Below, piece after piece: positions 41,739-50,782 of a stretch of DNA of 64,000 bases. Under the pieces are notes generated by a model. That model had not been told where the DNA came from and did not search any database. It was given only the letters and a program-made list of their open reading frames with translations. The stretch is from Paenibacillus allorhizosphaerae (GTDB lineage Bacteria > Bacillota > Bacilli > Paenibacillales > NBRC-103111): NCBI RefSeq assembly GCF_910594985.1, contig NZ_CAJVCE010000001.1:248001-312000 (forward strand), read 5' to 3'. The position numbers and the translations under genes were made by a program. Positions within the stretch are counted from its first letter, which is position 1, and the number at the start of each line of letters is the position of its first letter.

Positions 41739-43004
41739 TTATTTTGCTTTTTCTTCGGCTACCCTTTGATTCACCTTTTCTTCCGCTTCGCGAAGCGCCG
41801 TATTAATATCCTGTTTGTCGGTCGCGATATTCGCGAATGCCGCTCTTACAATAGGCCCGGCCAAATAATCGTACTGCTCGACGACTTTCGTCGCGGCATT
41901 GCCGCTAAAATCCGCTTTCAAATTTTTACCGGCTGAGCTCGGCACATCGGCGCCGTATTGTTTTATGATTTCCGGTACATTGGAACCGGGGACCAGTGAG
42001 GCCGTACGGGCGATTGCGATTTGCACCGGGTCGGAAAAGTAAAGCGAAATGACCTGAAAGGCGGCATCCTTATTTTTGCTGGACGAAGCGATCGTCAGCA
42101 TGGCGCCCAGTTTATCCATGATCAAATGATTATCGAACGTCGGCGAAACGACATAATCCCAATTCAAATCCGGGATCGGATTTCGCAACAGGAAAGAGGA
42201 GTTCGTAATAATCATGGCGGTGTTGCGGTCTTTCGTGAACAAATCACGGTCTCCCGTCGTCGCGTAATTTCCGGGAATGCTGTAGAGCGACTTCCAGGCT
42301 TGAGCGATCTTCTCCCAACCCGGCGTCTTCAATTGGGCCTTGCCGTCTTTTCCGAAGAATGGCAGCTCCAGCATCGATTTCATCACACCGAAATCTCCCA
42401 AGACCAACCCGTGATAATTGACACCCCCTTCGGAAAGGGTCAGCTTCCGCGCTAAAGCAATGATCTCCTCCCATGACATGGCTTCCTTGGGATACGGGAC
42501 ACCGAACTTGTCGAAAATATCCTTATTATACAACAGCACACGCACGCTGCGGTCCGATGGCAGAGCATAGATTTCGCCGTTACGGCCAAAAGCTTGCACG
42601 CTTTTTAACAGATCGGTATCGAGCTTTTTAATATCAAAATTGTATTTTTTGATCAGTCCGTTCAAGCCGTACTGAAGATTCAAGTCCATTGCCGGCCGTA
42701 AGCTGCCGTTTTGAAAAACGATATCGGGCGTATCGCCCGTCGCCACCTTATCGGCTAAAGATGGAGGTGACTGCATGTACTCGAGCGTAATATGCGGGTA
42801 CTTCTCCTTGATGATCGGATCGATAAACGTATGAGACACTTCGACATAAGCGCCGCTTAAATCCGCTTTAACCGTGACCGGCTCCTGCTTCTCTGCCGAT
42901 TTGACGATATCGCCGCTACCCGTCTCCACTGTTTTTTGCGAACAGCCGGACAAAGTCAAAACAATCGCGACGATTGCCGTCAAATGCAACTTTGCCTTTT
43001 TCAT
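41739..43004 (-). CDS. Extracellular solute-binding lipoprotein (sugar ABC family 1)
   Basis: A 421-residue lipoprotein from ATG 43004 with GGGGGG upstream; lipobox VLTLSGC. The body has the family 1 signature LLYNKDIFDKFGVPYPKEAM and TGDTPDIVFQNGS, as in oligosaccharide or polyol binding proteins of Paenibacillus. It follows a second solute-binding gene (105-nt gap) and precedes the TIM-barrel gene. A CATCATGATG palindrome 25 nt upstream matches the GntR-type sites of this region. No permeases are encoded nearby. Confidence 0.86.
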   Translation of the reverse strand: MKKAKLHLTAIVAIVLTLSGCSQKTVETGSGDIVKSAEKQEPVTVKADLSGAYVEVSHTFIDPIIKEKYPHITLEYMQSPPSLADKVATGDTPDIVFQNGSLRPAMDLNLQYGLNGLIKKYNFDIKKLDTDLLKSVQAFGRNGEIYALPSDRSVRVLLYNKDIFDKFGVPYPKEAMSWEEIIALARKLTLSEGGVNYHGLVLGDFGVMKSMLELPFFGKDGKAQLKTPGWEKIAQAWKSLYSIPGNYATTGDRDLFTKDRNTAMIITNSSFLLRNPIPDLNWDYVVSPTFDNHLIMDKLGAMLTIASSSKNKDAAFQVISLYFSDPVQIAIARTASLVPGSNVPEIIKQYGADVPSSAGKNLKADFSGNAATKVVEQYDYLAGPIVRAAFANIATDKQDINTALREAEEKVNQRVAEEKAK

Positions 43005-43109
43005 TCAATCAACCCCCCCCCATCATTACATCATGATGAAATTTATTACATTGCCGTTTGAATCATCCACGCTCTAGTCGTTTGCCGGATGATGTCATCG
43101 TTCGCCCAT

Positions 43110-44399
43110 TTATTTTGTTACCGCCATATCATCCGCGACGAGTTTGTTGATTCTATCCTCCGCGCTGCGCAATGCGGTGTTAATGTCTTTCTTCCCGTCA
43201 GCGACTTGCTTGTATTCATCGAAGACGATGTCACGCGATTGCGGGTAATATTTGGAGAAGATTTGGCCGGCTGCAGGCTTGCTCTTAAATATCGGCTGCA
43301 AGTCGACTCCAGGCAAAAATTTGGTGGCGAACTGCTTCTGGAGTTCCGGATCCTTGAGCGGAGACAACCGGGCATAGGTTTTGGCTGCAGCCATTTGCAC
43401 CTCGTCGGAAGTTAGCACCTCGATGACCTTCATCGCCGCATCTTGATTCCTGCTCGTCTTCGTCAGAAAAATATAGTGCGCATCGACCATACCGTACGTA
43501 TTGGGCGCTTCCTTGAACTGAGGATATTGGGCGATACCGAGAGAAATCGTTCCTTCTTCCACAGCTTTTTTGATATTCGGCAACGAGTCTCCCACATTGG
43601 GGAACATCGCCACTTGCCCTTTCATGAAATCTTTGTTCACCCGATTTCCGGGGATCGAATCGATGCGCAACGCATATTGCAGCGCATTTTTCCACACGTC
43701 GTTATTCACGGTCGCTTTGCCCGTTTTGGCGTTGACGATGTCGGGAGAGAATGGGAATGCCAATCGCTGAACGCCGCCATAGTTGAGTCCCTGAATCTGC
43801 ACGTCGCCTTCCATGCGAGTCATTCTGGCTCCCAGATCAATGACCTCCTCCCAAGTCATGCCGTCCTTCGGATAGGGCACGCCGAACTTGTCAAACAGAT
43901 CCTTGTTGTAATATAAGGCGTTCAACTGGGCGTAATACGGGATAGCGTACAGTTCCCCCTTCTCGGAAAACCTTTTGATAGCGTCGATATACACATTCTG
44001 AAAGCGGCCCAGGTCCAAATTATGCTTTTTCACCAGGTCGGTCATATCCGTCAGCAGATCATACTGCTGATAGCTCGGCACGCCTCCATTCCAATCGGTG
44101 ATCAGATCGGGAGTTTCCCCGGCAACAATGAGTTCGCTTAACTTGCCTTGCAGCTTTTGCACCGTGATCTGGGGATATTTCTTGGTCATCGGTTCAGCGA
44201 TCATGAAATTAAAAAGCTGATCGTTCATATTGCCGGCCATGATTTTGACCGTGGTCGGTTTAGAGACATCGACCGCTTGTTCCTTGCCTTCAATTACATT
44301 CGATTTCCCCATGCTGGGGTTGGAGGAATGTAAGCAGCCTGTAGCGAATACGGCGATCAGTGACACCGAAGCGATATGTTCCGCGATCCGTTTTCTCAC
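43110..44399 (-). CDS. Extracellular solute-binding lipoprotein (sugar ABC family 1)
   Basis: About 429 residues from GTG 44399 (VRKRIAEHIASVSLIAVFATGC), behind GGGGGGTCA; the open frame to 44438 lacks a site. The lipobox FATGC is unusual at -3 to -1 but acceptable. The body contains NALYYNKDLFDKFGVPYPKD and TYGMVDAHYIFLTKTSRNQD, very like the 4.8-6.2 kb protein (both share GTVDAHF/GMVDAHY and the LSPL/FTPL region). The two are likely paralogues with related ligands, probably a sugar. It precedes the second solute-binding gene on the same strand. Confidence 0.86.
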   Translation of the reverse strand: MRKRIAEHIASVSLIAVFATGCLHSSNPSMGKSNVIEGKEQAVDVSKPTTVKIMAGNMNDQLFNFMIAEPMTKKYPQITVQKLQGKLSELIVAGETPDLITDWNGGVPSYQQYDLLTDMTDLVKKHNLDLGRFQNVYIDAIKRFSEKGELYAIPYYAQLNALYYNKDLFDKFGVPYPKDGMTWEEVIDLGARMTRMEGDVQIQGLNYGGVQRLAFPFSPDIVNAKTGKATVNNDVWKNALQYALRIDSIPGNRVNKDFMKGQVAMFPNVGDSLPNIKKAVEEGTISLGIAQYPQFKEAPNTYGMVDAHYIFLTKTSRNQDAAMKVIEVLTSDEVQMAAAKTYARLSPLKDPELQKQFATKFLPGVDLQPIFKSKPAAGQIFSKYYPQSRDIVFDEYKQVADGKKDINTALRSAEDRINKLVADDMAVTK

Positions 44400-44804
44400 C
44401 CAAAATGACCCCCCATACAATTGCAGTCGTTTGAACAATCACAACACTGCTTGGGATTAATGTCAGCTCGTATCGAATCAATCCTTTTGATTCAAACTAC
44501 TTCAGGTATTGAGGCATGTTTGTCAGATTCATAGTGACAACAGTACTCGCTTAGCAAGCGATTGGCGGTAGCGTCTGTGCGGGTAATATCTACGTTTAAC
44601 CGATGGTTCATATGATTTGGGACTGCGTTGGAATGGCGGTCTGTACCAGTTTAATACGTGGGGACTATTGCATCGATGGAGTTCTCGAGGTGGAGATGCG
44701 GTATGCTGCGTGCGACTCGTTTCCCGGAATGGCGCGGCCGTCATCTCTCCTTGCGGATCGAAAGGGTCGCGCCTGTTTTACCGGGCTAACCGAGCTGCTT
44801 CGGT
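44400..44804. other. 405-nt gene-free stretch
   Basis: It should hold the promoter of the solute-binding gene at its left end. Two overlapping plus-strand frames (about 44603-44842) have no ribosome site and no family resemblance I can name, and one runs into the opposite gene. It may contain a decayed gene; nothing can be assigned. Confidence 0.4.
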
Positions 44805-45842
44805 TCAAACAAGCTGCTTGTAAAAGGATGCGAAATCGATGACTTCGCCGGTTTCAATCGATTTGAAAATAGCCAGCGTCGTCGCAAGCACTTCACGGCC
44901 TGCCTGAAAACTGACCGGCGCAGGCTTCCCGTTATTCAAAGCATCGACAAACAAGTCAAATTGCGCCTTATGCAGTGAAGCATACGATTCTAAAGGCACC
45001 TCTGTAACTTGATCTTCCTCATACAGCATTATTTTTTTCGGGTTATTGTTAAGACCGCCTTCAATGCCCCCATTCGGGCCGTAAATACGATCTTGGTACG
45101 ATTTCATTTTAAAATTGGGCGCCATGCCCCAGGTTACGGTAAATATGCCGGTATCTCCGGATTCGTATTCAATGGTGACCGCAGCTGTATCGATCGCGAG
45201 CTTCTCAATATGCGATAGCTCCTTGCGATCCTTGGCCATCACGTTGCCGTGCGCATAAACCGTCTTCGGCAGCGATTGGAAGATCGTTTGCCACATGACA
45301 TAATAGTGGCAGCCGAGATCCATCAGCGGACCGGCATTTCCGTTCGCGTCATGCATAATCCGTTTCGGCCTGATTTGTGCCACAGAGTCGCATTGACAGA
45401 CGACCGGCCTGCCCAATTTGCCCTCTTCAATCCAATCCTTCACCACGCCGATCGATCTTGACAAGTTACGCTGAAAGCCGAGTCCGAATTGCACACTCGC
45501 TTTATTCACGGCTTCTTCCATGGCTGCCGCTTCACGAAAATTACGGGCGAGCGGTTTTTCGCAGAACACGTGCTTCCCTTGCTCTGCGGCATAGATCGTG
45601 ACAGGTGCATGCAAGCTTAACGGCAAACAAATGGAGACGATTTCCACTTCTGGCTGCGCGACCGCTTCTTTGTAATCTGCATAGGTTCGTTCGATACCGA
45701 ATTCTGCCGCCAGCGGTTTGACGCGCTCCGCATCGATATCGGTTACGGAGACGACTTCATGTCCCGCCAATGTCCATCCTCTTACATGCTGCCTGCCCAT
45801 ATCTCCGGCGCCGATAACGGCAACTTTCCACATTTTACTCAT
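44805..45842 (-). CDS. Gfo/Idh/MocA family NAD(P)-dependent oxidoreductase
   Basis: A 345-residue protein from ATG 45842 with AGGAGGAAGC (the frame opens at 45884). N-terminal Rossmann fold KVAVIGAGDMGRQHVRGWTL, the EKPLARNF catalytic Lys motif, and a C-terminal alpha/beta domain (GNAGPLMDLGCHYYVMWQTI). It oxidises a sugar or sugar alcohol hydroxyl. Very similar in pattern to the oxidoreductase at 48.6-49.6 kb (shared KVAVIGAGDMGR/NIAVIGAGDMGR, FQAGREVL/FKQGREML), so the two arose by duplication. Neighbour of a TIM-barrel epimerase, a common pairing in inositol-like and 3-keto-glycoside pathways. Confidence 0.9.
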   Translation of the reverse strand: MSKMWKVAVIGAGDMGRQHVRGWTLAGHEVVSVTDIDAERVKPLAAEFGIERTYADYKEAVAQPEVEIVSICLPLSLHAPVTIYAAEQGKHVFCEKPLARNFREAAAMEEAVNKASVQFGLGFQRNLSRSIGVVKDWIEEGKLGRPVVCQCDSVAQIRPKRIMHDANGNAGPLMDLGCHYYVMWQTIFQSLPKTVYAHGNVMAKDRKELSHIEKLAIDTAAVTIEYESGDTGIFTVTWGMAPNFKMKSYQDRIYGPNGGIEGGLNNNPKKIMLYEEDQVTEVPLESYASLHKAQFDLFVDALNNGKPAPVSFQAGREVLATTLAIFKSIETGEVIDFASFYKQLV

Positions 45843-45979
45843 TGTGCTTCCTCCTATTCGTTTATGTAAACGCTTGCAATTCACTTTTTATAAGCTGCTG
45901 CGAAAGCGGTATTTTCCACCGGCTTCTGGCAAAGTGCCCGTGTGAAGACCGCTTCCCTGCAGCATATTATAACTTCCTA

Positions 45980-46771
45980 TTAAAAAAACTCGGGATAATG
46001 GCGTTTCACTTCTTCCAGCGACTGAACATCGCTCACCGAAGGCTTATATTCCAGGCCGACAAAGCCCTCGTACCCCGTCCCCGCTACCGCCTCCAGAATG
46101 GCGTAGAAGTTCAATTCGCCTCCGATCGGCTCGACTCGGCCCGGCACTTTGGCAATATGATAATAACCGATGAATTCGTTATGATTGCGAATCGTGCTGA
46201 TGACGTTGCCTTCCATGATCTGCATATGATACGCATCATAAAGAATTTTCACGTTCGGGCTGCCGACTTCTTCCACAATTTTAAAAGCTTCGGTCGTGTT
46301 GTCGCAGTAGACGCCTTTATGATCCACCTTGCTGTTCAAAGGCTCGATGACGGCCGTCACGCCCGCTTGCTCCAGAATCGGCGCTACCGACTTCAAGGAA
46401 GCCACCGCTTCCTGCCTGTGCTGCTCGATGCTCCAGCCGTTAATCAGGTTGCCGACAACCATGATCAAGTTAGGGCACTCCAGACTTCCGGCGTAACTTA
46501 CGGCGGTTTGGACATCTGCGGCCAGACGCTCCCGGTCCTCAGGCCATACGAGCACGGGACGTCCGCCCCCGACGGTGCCGCCGGTCGTGCCGCCCAATAC
46601 GCTGACGGCAAGAGGGGCTTGCGCTTTCAGGCCGGTCGCCTCGGCCAAATCATGCAGCCTCCACACAAACTCGCAGCCTTGAAAGCCAAGCCGGTTCGCC
46701 GTTAACCAACGATCCTTAAAGGTGACGCCTTTACTAAAATTCATTTCCAGGTGTGCAGCAAATTTGAACAT
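45980..46771 (-). CDS. Hydroxypyruvate-isomerase-like TIM-barrel protein
   Basis: A 263-residue protein from ATG 46771 behind AAGGGGTGATA. The TIM barrel shows VTAVIEPLNSKVDHKGVYCD, VKILYDAYHMQIMEGNVIST and GYEGFVGLEYKPS, matching the Hyi/hydroxypyruvate isomerase and 2-oxo-tetronate isomerase group (metal ligands Glu, Asp, Glu). It probably isomerises a small keto acid or keto sugar. Upstream, at 46808-46823, lies a sequence with 14 of 16 bases matching the centre of the GntR autoregulatory site, so it is likely in the GntR regulon. The Gfo/Idh gene follows 137 nt later. Confidence 0.88.
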   Translation of the reverse strand: MFKFAAHLEMNFSKGVTFKDRWLTANRLGFQGCEFVWRLHDLAEATGLKAQAPLAVSVLGGTTGGTVGGGRPVLVWPEDRERLAADVQTAVSYAGSLECPNLIMVVGNLINGWSIEQHRQEAVASLKSVAPILEQAGVTAVIEPLNSKVDHKGVYCDNTTEAFKIVEEVGSPNVKILYDAYHMQIMEGNVISTIRNHNEFIGYYHIAKVPGRVEPIGGELNFYAILEAVAGTGYEGFVGLEYKPSVSDVQSLEEVKRHYPEFF

Positions 46772-46807
46772 TTGTATCACCCCTTCGTGTATATTATGAA
46801 ATTCAAT

Positions 46808-46823
46808 ATCATATCATCACTAT
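46808..46823 (-). promoter_or_regulatory. Putative GntR site upstream of the Hyi-like gene
   Basis: Minus-strand ATAGTGATGATATGAT matches 14 of 16 bases of ATAATGATGATATTAT, the core of the GntR autoregulatory site. It lies 36 nt before the start codon of the hydroxypyruvate-isomerase-like gene. Confidence 0.5.
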
Positions 46824-46869
46824 CTTTATAAATGTACTGCCTCATAAAGGCAGTCCGTCTTATGAAAGA

Positions 46870-47610
46870 TTAACGTTTCAAATGTACCCTATATAAGTAC
46901 AAGTCCGAACGGTAATCGGTACGCGTGAATTCGATGGCGTGACCTAGCGTCGAGTACGTGGTCCGGATCATTCGAAGCATCGGATCTCGTTCATGAATGC
47001 CCAGAAGCGAAGCTTCTTGTTTCGTCGCCGTTTTGGCGGTGATGATTTCATCCGCATCTCTCAGATAAATGCCGTTTTTCTCCAGAATCGAGTAGAAGGC
47101 GCTCGTCTCGAGATTGCTATCCTTAAAAAAAGCCCCGATTTCCTTCGGCCAATAGCTGTTTTCGATGGCAATCGGCTCATCGTTAGCCAGACGAATTCTT
47201 TTAATATACAGGACATGTTCCTCGTTCCCGCCGGTAAGGTTTTCCAAAACCGCCTTTGGAGGAATCATTTCTTTAACCTCAAGCAATTTTGCTCCCGGCG
47301 TGAGCCCCTTGGAAATCATTTCTTCGGCAAATCCGGTCAGCCTCCCAAGGCGCTCTTCCATTTTGGGCGCGCATACAATCGTGCCTTTGCCTTGTTTTTT
47401 TTGCAATTTGCCTTCGTGCACCAAGGCGGTGATCCCTTCACGTACCGTTGTCCGGCTCACTTCGTATTTCGATATAAGTTCATTCTCCGTCGGAATGAGC
47501 TGCCCCGGCTGCCATTCGCCGCTCTTGATTTTATCGTCGAATATTTGTTTGAGCTGATAGTAAAGCGGTACCGGCAAGTTCGGGTCCGGTTTCGGTTCGT
47601 TGCGTGTCAT
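46870..47610 (-). CDS. GntR family (HutC/UTRA type) transcriptional regulator
   Basis: A 246-residue repressor from ATG 47610 behind TCGGAGG. Residues about 12-78 form the winged helix (PVPLYYQLKQIFDDKIKSGE, LIPTENELISKYEVSRTTVR). Residues about 95-240 form the UTRA effector domain (HVLYIKRIRLANDEPIAIEN, MLRMIRTTYSTLGHAIEFTR), which normally binds sugar phosphates or related metabolites. It lies just downstream of the nine-gene catabolic operon but has its own promoter, which contains a 24-bp inverted repeat. It is the obvious local regulator of the sugar genes on either side. Confidence 0.92.
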   Translation of the reverse strand: MTRNEPKPDPNLPVPLYYQLKQIFDDKIKSGEWQPGQLIPTENELISKYEVSRTTVREGITALVHEGKLQKKQGKGTIVCAPKMEERLGRLTGFAEEMISKGLTPGAKLLEVKEMIPPKAVLENLTGGNEEHVLYIKRIRLANDEPIAIENSYWPKEIGAFFKDSNLETSAFYSILEKNGIYLRDADEIITAKTATKQEASLLGIHERDPMLRMIRTTYSTLGHAIEFTRTDYRSDLYLYRVHLKR

Positions 47611-47649
47611 AAAGAGCCTCCGACAAGAAAATGGTTAAAGTGCTTACGC

Positions 47650-47683
47650 AAATATAATATCATCATTATATTTACATGGTCAA
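47650..47683 (-). promoter_or_regulatory. GntR promoter with autoregulatory inverted repeat
   Basis: Minus-strand TTGACC (47678-47683), 18-nt spacer, TATTAT (47654-47659). The inverted repeat AAATATAAT-N6-ATTATATTT (47650-47673) covers the spacer and -10 box, so binding would shut off the promoter. Confidence 0.7.
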
Positions 47684-47694
47684 CGACCAACCAT

Positions 47695-48570
47695 TTAGGC
47701 GTACATTTCCAAGTGTCTTTTGGCCAGCAGCAAGCCTTTTTCGACTTTGTCGTCCGAACCGGTCCAGATTGGATCTTCGTGCTCGATGCTGAGCATCCCG
47801 TTATAGCCGATATCGTGCAGCGCAGTCACGAATCGATTCCAGTCCACAGCGCCTTGCCCCGGTATACGGTGTCTCCACCATTTGCAGGTCATCATCCCTT
47901 CTACCCGCTGAATGTGCGGTAGCAGCTCCGTGTCCTTCGCCTGAGCAAGCACAATCTTGTCCTTAAAGTCATGCACGGCCTGCACGTAATCGATTCCTTG
48001 CCAGACCAGATGGGAGGGGTCGATATTCAGTCCAAGCGCGGAAGAAGGCACCCGGTCGAATATTTCGTGCCACAATGCCGGGGAGACGGCAATATTGTGC
48101 ACCGGCGGCCAAAACTCGTACATCGGGCAATTTTCGAACGCAAGCTTTACGTTTTGGCGTTCGGCGAACTCGGCAAGCTCCGTAAAAACGGGCGCGATGA
48201 GCGGCAAATTGTCCTCCACCGGCAATAGCGGATCTCTTCCCGTAAATGTGGATACGACCGGAACGCCGATGTTCGCCGCCGCTTTCAGCAAAGTTTTGAT
48301 CGTTTCGACCGCACGCTTCCGTTCGTTCGAATCGGATGACAAAAAAGGAAGCGCCCCGAACATAATGCCCGACAGTGAGACATCGTATTTCTCCTGCAGT
48401 TTGATGATCTCGCCGCAGCCCTGCCCGTTCGCTAGCGCCGTCCAATTGATATGCTCGTATCGGGGACCGCCGTGCAGTTCAATGCCATGGAAACCGTTCT
48501 TCGCGGCCCATTCAAACGTTCGCGGAAGATCCCAGTGCAAGTAACAAGAATGATAAAAGCCGATCTTCAT
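47695..48570 (-). CDS. Sugar phosphate isomerase/epimerase family TIM-barrel protein
   Basis: A 291-residue protein from ATG 48570 with GGAGAA upstream. TIM-barrel features: FEWAAKNGFHGIELHGGPRY, VKLAFENCPMYEFWPPVHNI (metal Glu), ALGLNIDPSHLVWQGIDYVQ, GYNGMLSIEHEDPIWTGSDD (Glu/His). This is the IolE/IolI-like xylose-isomerase-type family acting on keto sugars and inososes. Last gene of the nine-gene operon, 35 nt after the Gfo/Idh gene. That Gfo/Idh plus epimerase pairing is typical for oxidising a glycoside or sugar to a 3-keto form and then rearranging it. Confidence 0.9.
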   Translation of the reverse strand: MKIGFYHSCYLHWDLPRTFEWAAKNGFHGIELHGGPRYEHINWTALANGQGCGEIIKLQEKYDVSLSGIMFGALPFLSSDSNERKRAVETIKTLLKAAANIGVPVVSTFTGRDPLLPVEDNLPLIAPVFTELAEFAERQNVKLAFENCPMYEFWPPVHNIAVSPALWHEIFDRVPSSALGLNIDPSHLVWQGIDYVQAVHDFKDKIVLAQAKDTELLPHIQRVEGMMTCKWWRHRIPGQGAVDWNRFVTALHDIGYNGMLSIEHEDPIWTGSDDKVEKGLLLAKRHLEMYA

Positions 48571-48605
48571 GTATGCGATTCTCCGTTTCCTATGTAGTGG
48601 TTGTA

Positions 48606-49622
48606 TTATAAATACACGATTTTGCCGGTTTCGATCGATTCCAGTACGGCATGCGACAGCTTCAGCATTTCGCGTCCCTGCTTGAAGCTGACCGGTGCCG
48701 GCTGGCCGGATACGATGGCATCTACGAAAGCTTGGAATTCCTCTTTGAACAAATCGGGCTGCTTGACCTCGACGGTTTCCGTATGTTCCCCTTCGAACAG
48801 CTCGATTTTTACCGCAGGTATGCCGAAGTTATTGAAGCTTCCTTCCGCCCCGCCTTTCGGTCCGAATATACGATCGGGCCTTCCTCTCATTTTGAACTTT
48901 TTGGCGAGCCCCCATGAAACGGTGATCGTACCGATATCGCCTGACTCGTATTCCACTGTAATGACGGCGGTATCGATCGCGAGCTGCTCGAAATGAGCGA
49001 TCTCCGCTCTTCCTTGGGCCATTATGCCGCCGCTTGCATACACTTTCTTCGGCTTCGAATGGAAGAACGTTTGCCACATCATGAATGTATGGCAGCAAGC
49101 ATCGACTACCGGACCTTGGTTGCCGTTGCGGTCGTGCATCGCCACTTTCGGTCTTACTTCCTGAAGCAGATCGGAATACATGACCATTGGCCGGCCGAAC
49201 TTGCCTTCGTCAATCCAACGCTTGACCTGCTCCACGCCTTTGGAGAAGTTTCTTTGAAAACCGACGCCGAACTGGACGCCCGCCGCCTCGACCGCTTTCT
49301 GCATTTCATCGGCGGCTGCTGGAGAAGACGCCAATGGCTTCTCGCAAAATATATGTTTTCCCATCTGTGCAGCATAGACGGTGACAGGTGCATGGAAAAC
49401 GAGTGGAAGGCAGACGGAAACGATGTCGATCTGCGAGTCGTCGATTGCTTCTTTATAATCGGCGACCAAGTTCGGCACATTGAATTCAAGCCCCAGCTTG
49501 TTCAGTCGCTCCGGATCGACGTCACAAATCGTTACGACATGATGCCCCGCCGCAATCCAGCTTCTTACATGGTTTCTGCCCATATCTCCCGCGCCAATCA
49601 CCGCTATGTTAAATCGTTTCAT
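48606..49622 (-). CDS. Gfo/Idh/MocA family NAD(P)-dependent oxidoreductase
   Basis: A 338-residue enzyme from ATG 49622 behind AGAGGTTG. Rossmann start NIAVIGAGDMGRNHVRSWIA, HIFCEKPLASSPAA with the catalytic Lys, and C-terminal GNQGPVVDACCHTFMMWQTF. Member of the large sugar dehydrogenase family, which also includes NAD-dependent glycosidases (GH4-like logic in GH109 and GH188). Sits in the catabolic operon between the M24 protein and a TIM-barrel isomerase. It may open the pathway by oxidising or cleaving a glycoside. Paralogue of the 44.8-45.8 kb gene. Confidence 0.9.
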   Translation of the reverse strand: MKRFNIAVIGAGDMGRNHVRSWIAAGHHVVTICDVDPERLNKLGLEFNVPNLVADYKEAIDDSQIDIVSVCLPLVFHAPVTVYAAQMGKHIFCEKPLASSPAAADEMQKAVEAAGVQFGVGFQRNFSKGVEQVKRWIDEGKFGRPMVMYSDLLQEVRPKVAMHDRNGNQGPVVDACCHTFMMWQTFFHSKPKKVYASGGIMAQGRAEIAHFEQLAIDTAVITVEYESGDIGTITVSWGLAKKFKMRGRPDRIFGPKGGAEGSFNNFGIPAVKIELFEGEHTETVEVKQPDLFKEEFQAFVDAIVSGQPAPVSFKQGREMLKLSHAVLESIETGKIVYL

Positions 49623-49664
49623 CTACATCAACCTCTTTTCGTTCGTTGTAGGATTCATGATTCA

Positions 49665-50756
49665 TTATCGCTGCAAAATTCCCGGCCGAACATAGGTCTT
49701 TCCGTTCACATGGATTTCGATCCCCGGGTATTCCAAAGTCGGCGTTACGATTTCGCTGCCGTTCGCGCCAACATAGATCGTATCCTCCGACTTGACCCCG
49801 GCAATCGAAGGATTCCAAGCAAAGATTTGACCGCGCCGGATCGTCATCTTTTCATGCGGTGTAGCCAGTTTCTCTCTTGTGGCGTAGCCTGTGAGTCCGC
49901 CTTGGTGATGATAACGATATTCGTCCGGGTATCCGGCTTCGCTATAGAAACGCATTGCTTCGGAATAAACCGCTCCAAGCGGCTTCCCTTCCGTTGTCGC
50001 GTCGATCATTCGCGCATCGATCTCCGCCACTGCCCGCATTTTATCGGAAATCGGCTCGGGAACGGCACCAAAATGAACCAATCGGGTGGCGGATGCGATC
50101 AGCCCGTTGCGTCTGGCGCAAACCACCAGCATTGCATACGATTGGAGCGTCTTCCCCGTCGGCAGCGGATGACGCCGCTGGAAGATACGCTCATCTGCCG
50201 CAATCAGATTGACAATCGGGTCCAGCCCTCTCTCATAGCACCGATATGCAAGCCGTCCGGCGATCGCAAATTCGGTATCGCCCGGCTTCACATCGAAGGC
50301 AGCCTTTTCGGTTGCTTCGGCCGTCAATCGTCCGAGCTGTTTGAAATCCTCGATGCGGTCATCGTCGAGCACGCTTCGCAGTTCCATGAAGACAGCTTCC
50401 AACTCGACGTCGGTCTTGAGCGGAGCGCGCCCGGCAATATGCGTACGCAGCTTTTGCTCCCTGCTCCCGGGATTAAACCAGTCCCATACTTCCACTGCAT
50501 CGGTTTGTTCCCACAGATCGCTGCGGACTTCCTCTTCTTCAAGCCGTTTGGCTTCGATATTATTCACGAAGAGGACGTTTTTATCGTTCGTCACCAAGTA
50601 TTGGCAGCATCCCGGCTCCGATGCGATATTGACATGACATCGGCCGCCGAGCAGCCAGCTCAAATTTTTTTGCTGCGTGATCAGGATCGCTGCCTTTTCC
50701 GCAGCCGCCAGTTCTTTCAGCTTTTGCAACCGCACGTTGCTTGCATCTCTTTCCAT
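49665..50756 (-). CDS. M24/creatinase-like protein lacking most metal ligands
   Basis: A 363-residue protein from ATG 50756 behind GGTGGGGGG. The creatinase N-terminal domain (about 1-120) and the pita-bread M24 domain (about 130-363) are recognisable by RVHFG-like RLVHFGAVPEP, YHHQGGLTGYATREKLATPH and GVKSEDTIYVGANGSEIVTP. Of the usual five metal ligands the two Asp positions read CARRNGLIASATRL, and the first Glu is replaced in IFAWNPSIAG; only the second Glu (KSEDT) remains. It therefore resembles creatinase, which needs no metal, rather than an Xaa-Pro peptidase. In the operon it may hydrolyse a C-N bond or have another role. Confidence 0.82.
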   Translation of the reverse strand: MERDASNVRLQKLKELAAAEKAAILITQQKNLSWLLGGRCHVNIASEPGCCQYLVTNDKNVLFVNNIEAKRLEEEEVRSDLWEQTDAVEVWDWFNPGSREQKLRTHIAGRAPLKTDVELEAVFMELRSVLDDDRIEDFKQLGRLTAEATEKAAFDVKPGDTEFAIAGRLAYRCYERGLDPIVNLIAADERIFQRRHPLPTGKTLQSYAMLVVCARRNGLIASATRLVHFGAVPEPISDKMRAVAEIDARMIDATTEGKPLGAVYSEAMRFYSEAGYPDEYRYHHQGGLTGYATREKLATPHEKMTIRRGQIFAWNPSIAGVKSEDTIYVGANGSEIVTPTLEYPGIEIHVNGKTYVRPGILQR

Positions 50757-50782
50757 GGGATTCCCCCCACCTCATTTCGTTC

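Noticed and set aside
44603-44842. Two overlapping plus-strand frames in the gap before the Gfo/Idh gene
   Set aside because: No ribosome site, no recognisable domain, and one overlaps the end of a real gene on the other strand. Possible decayed DNA but not assignable.
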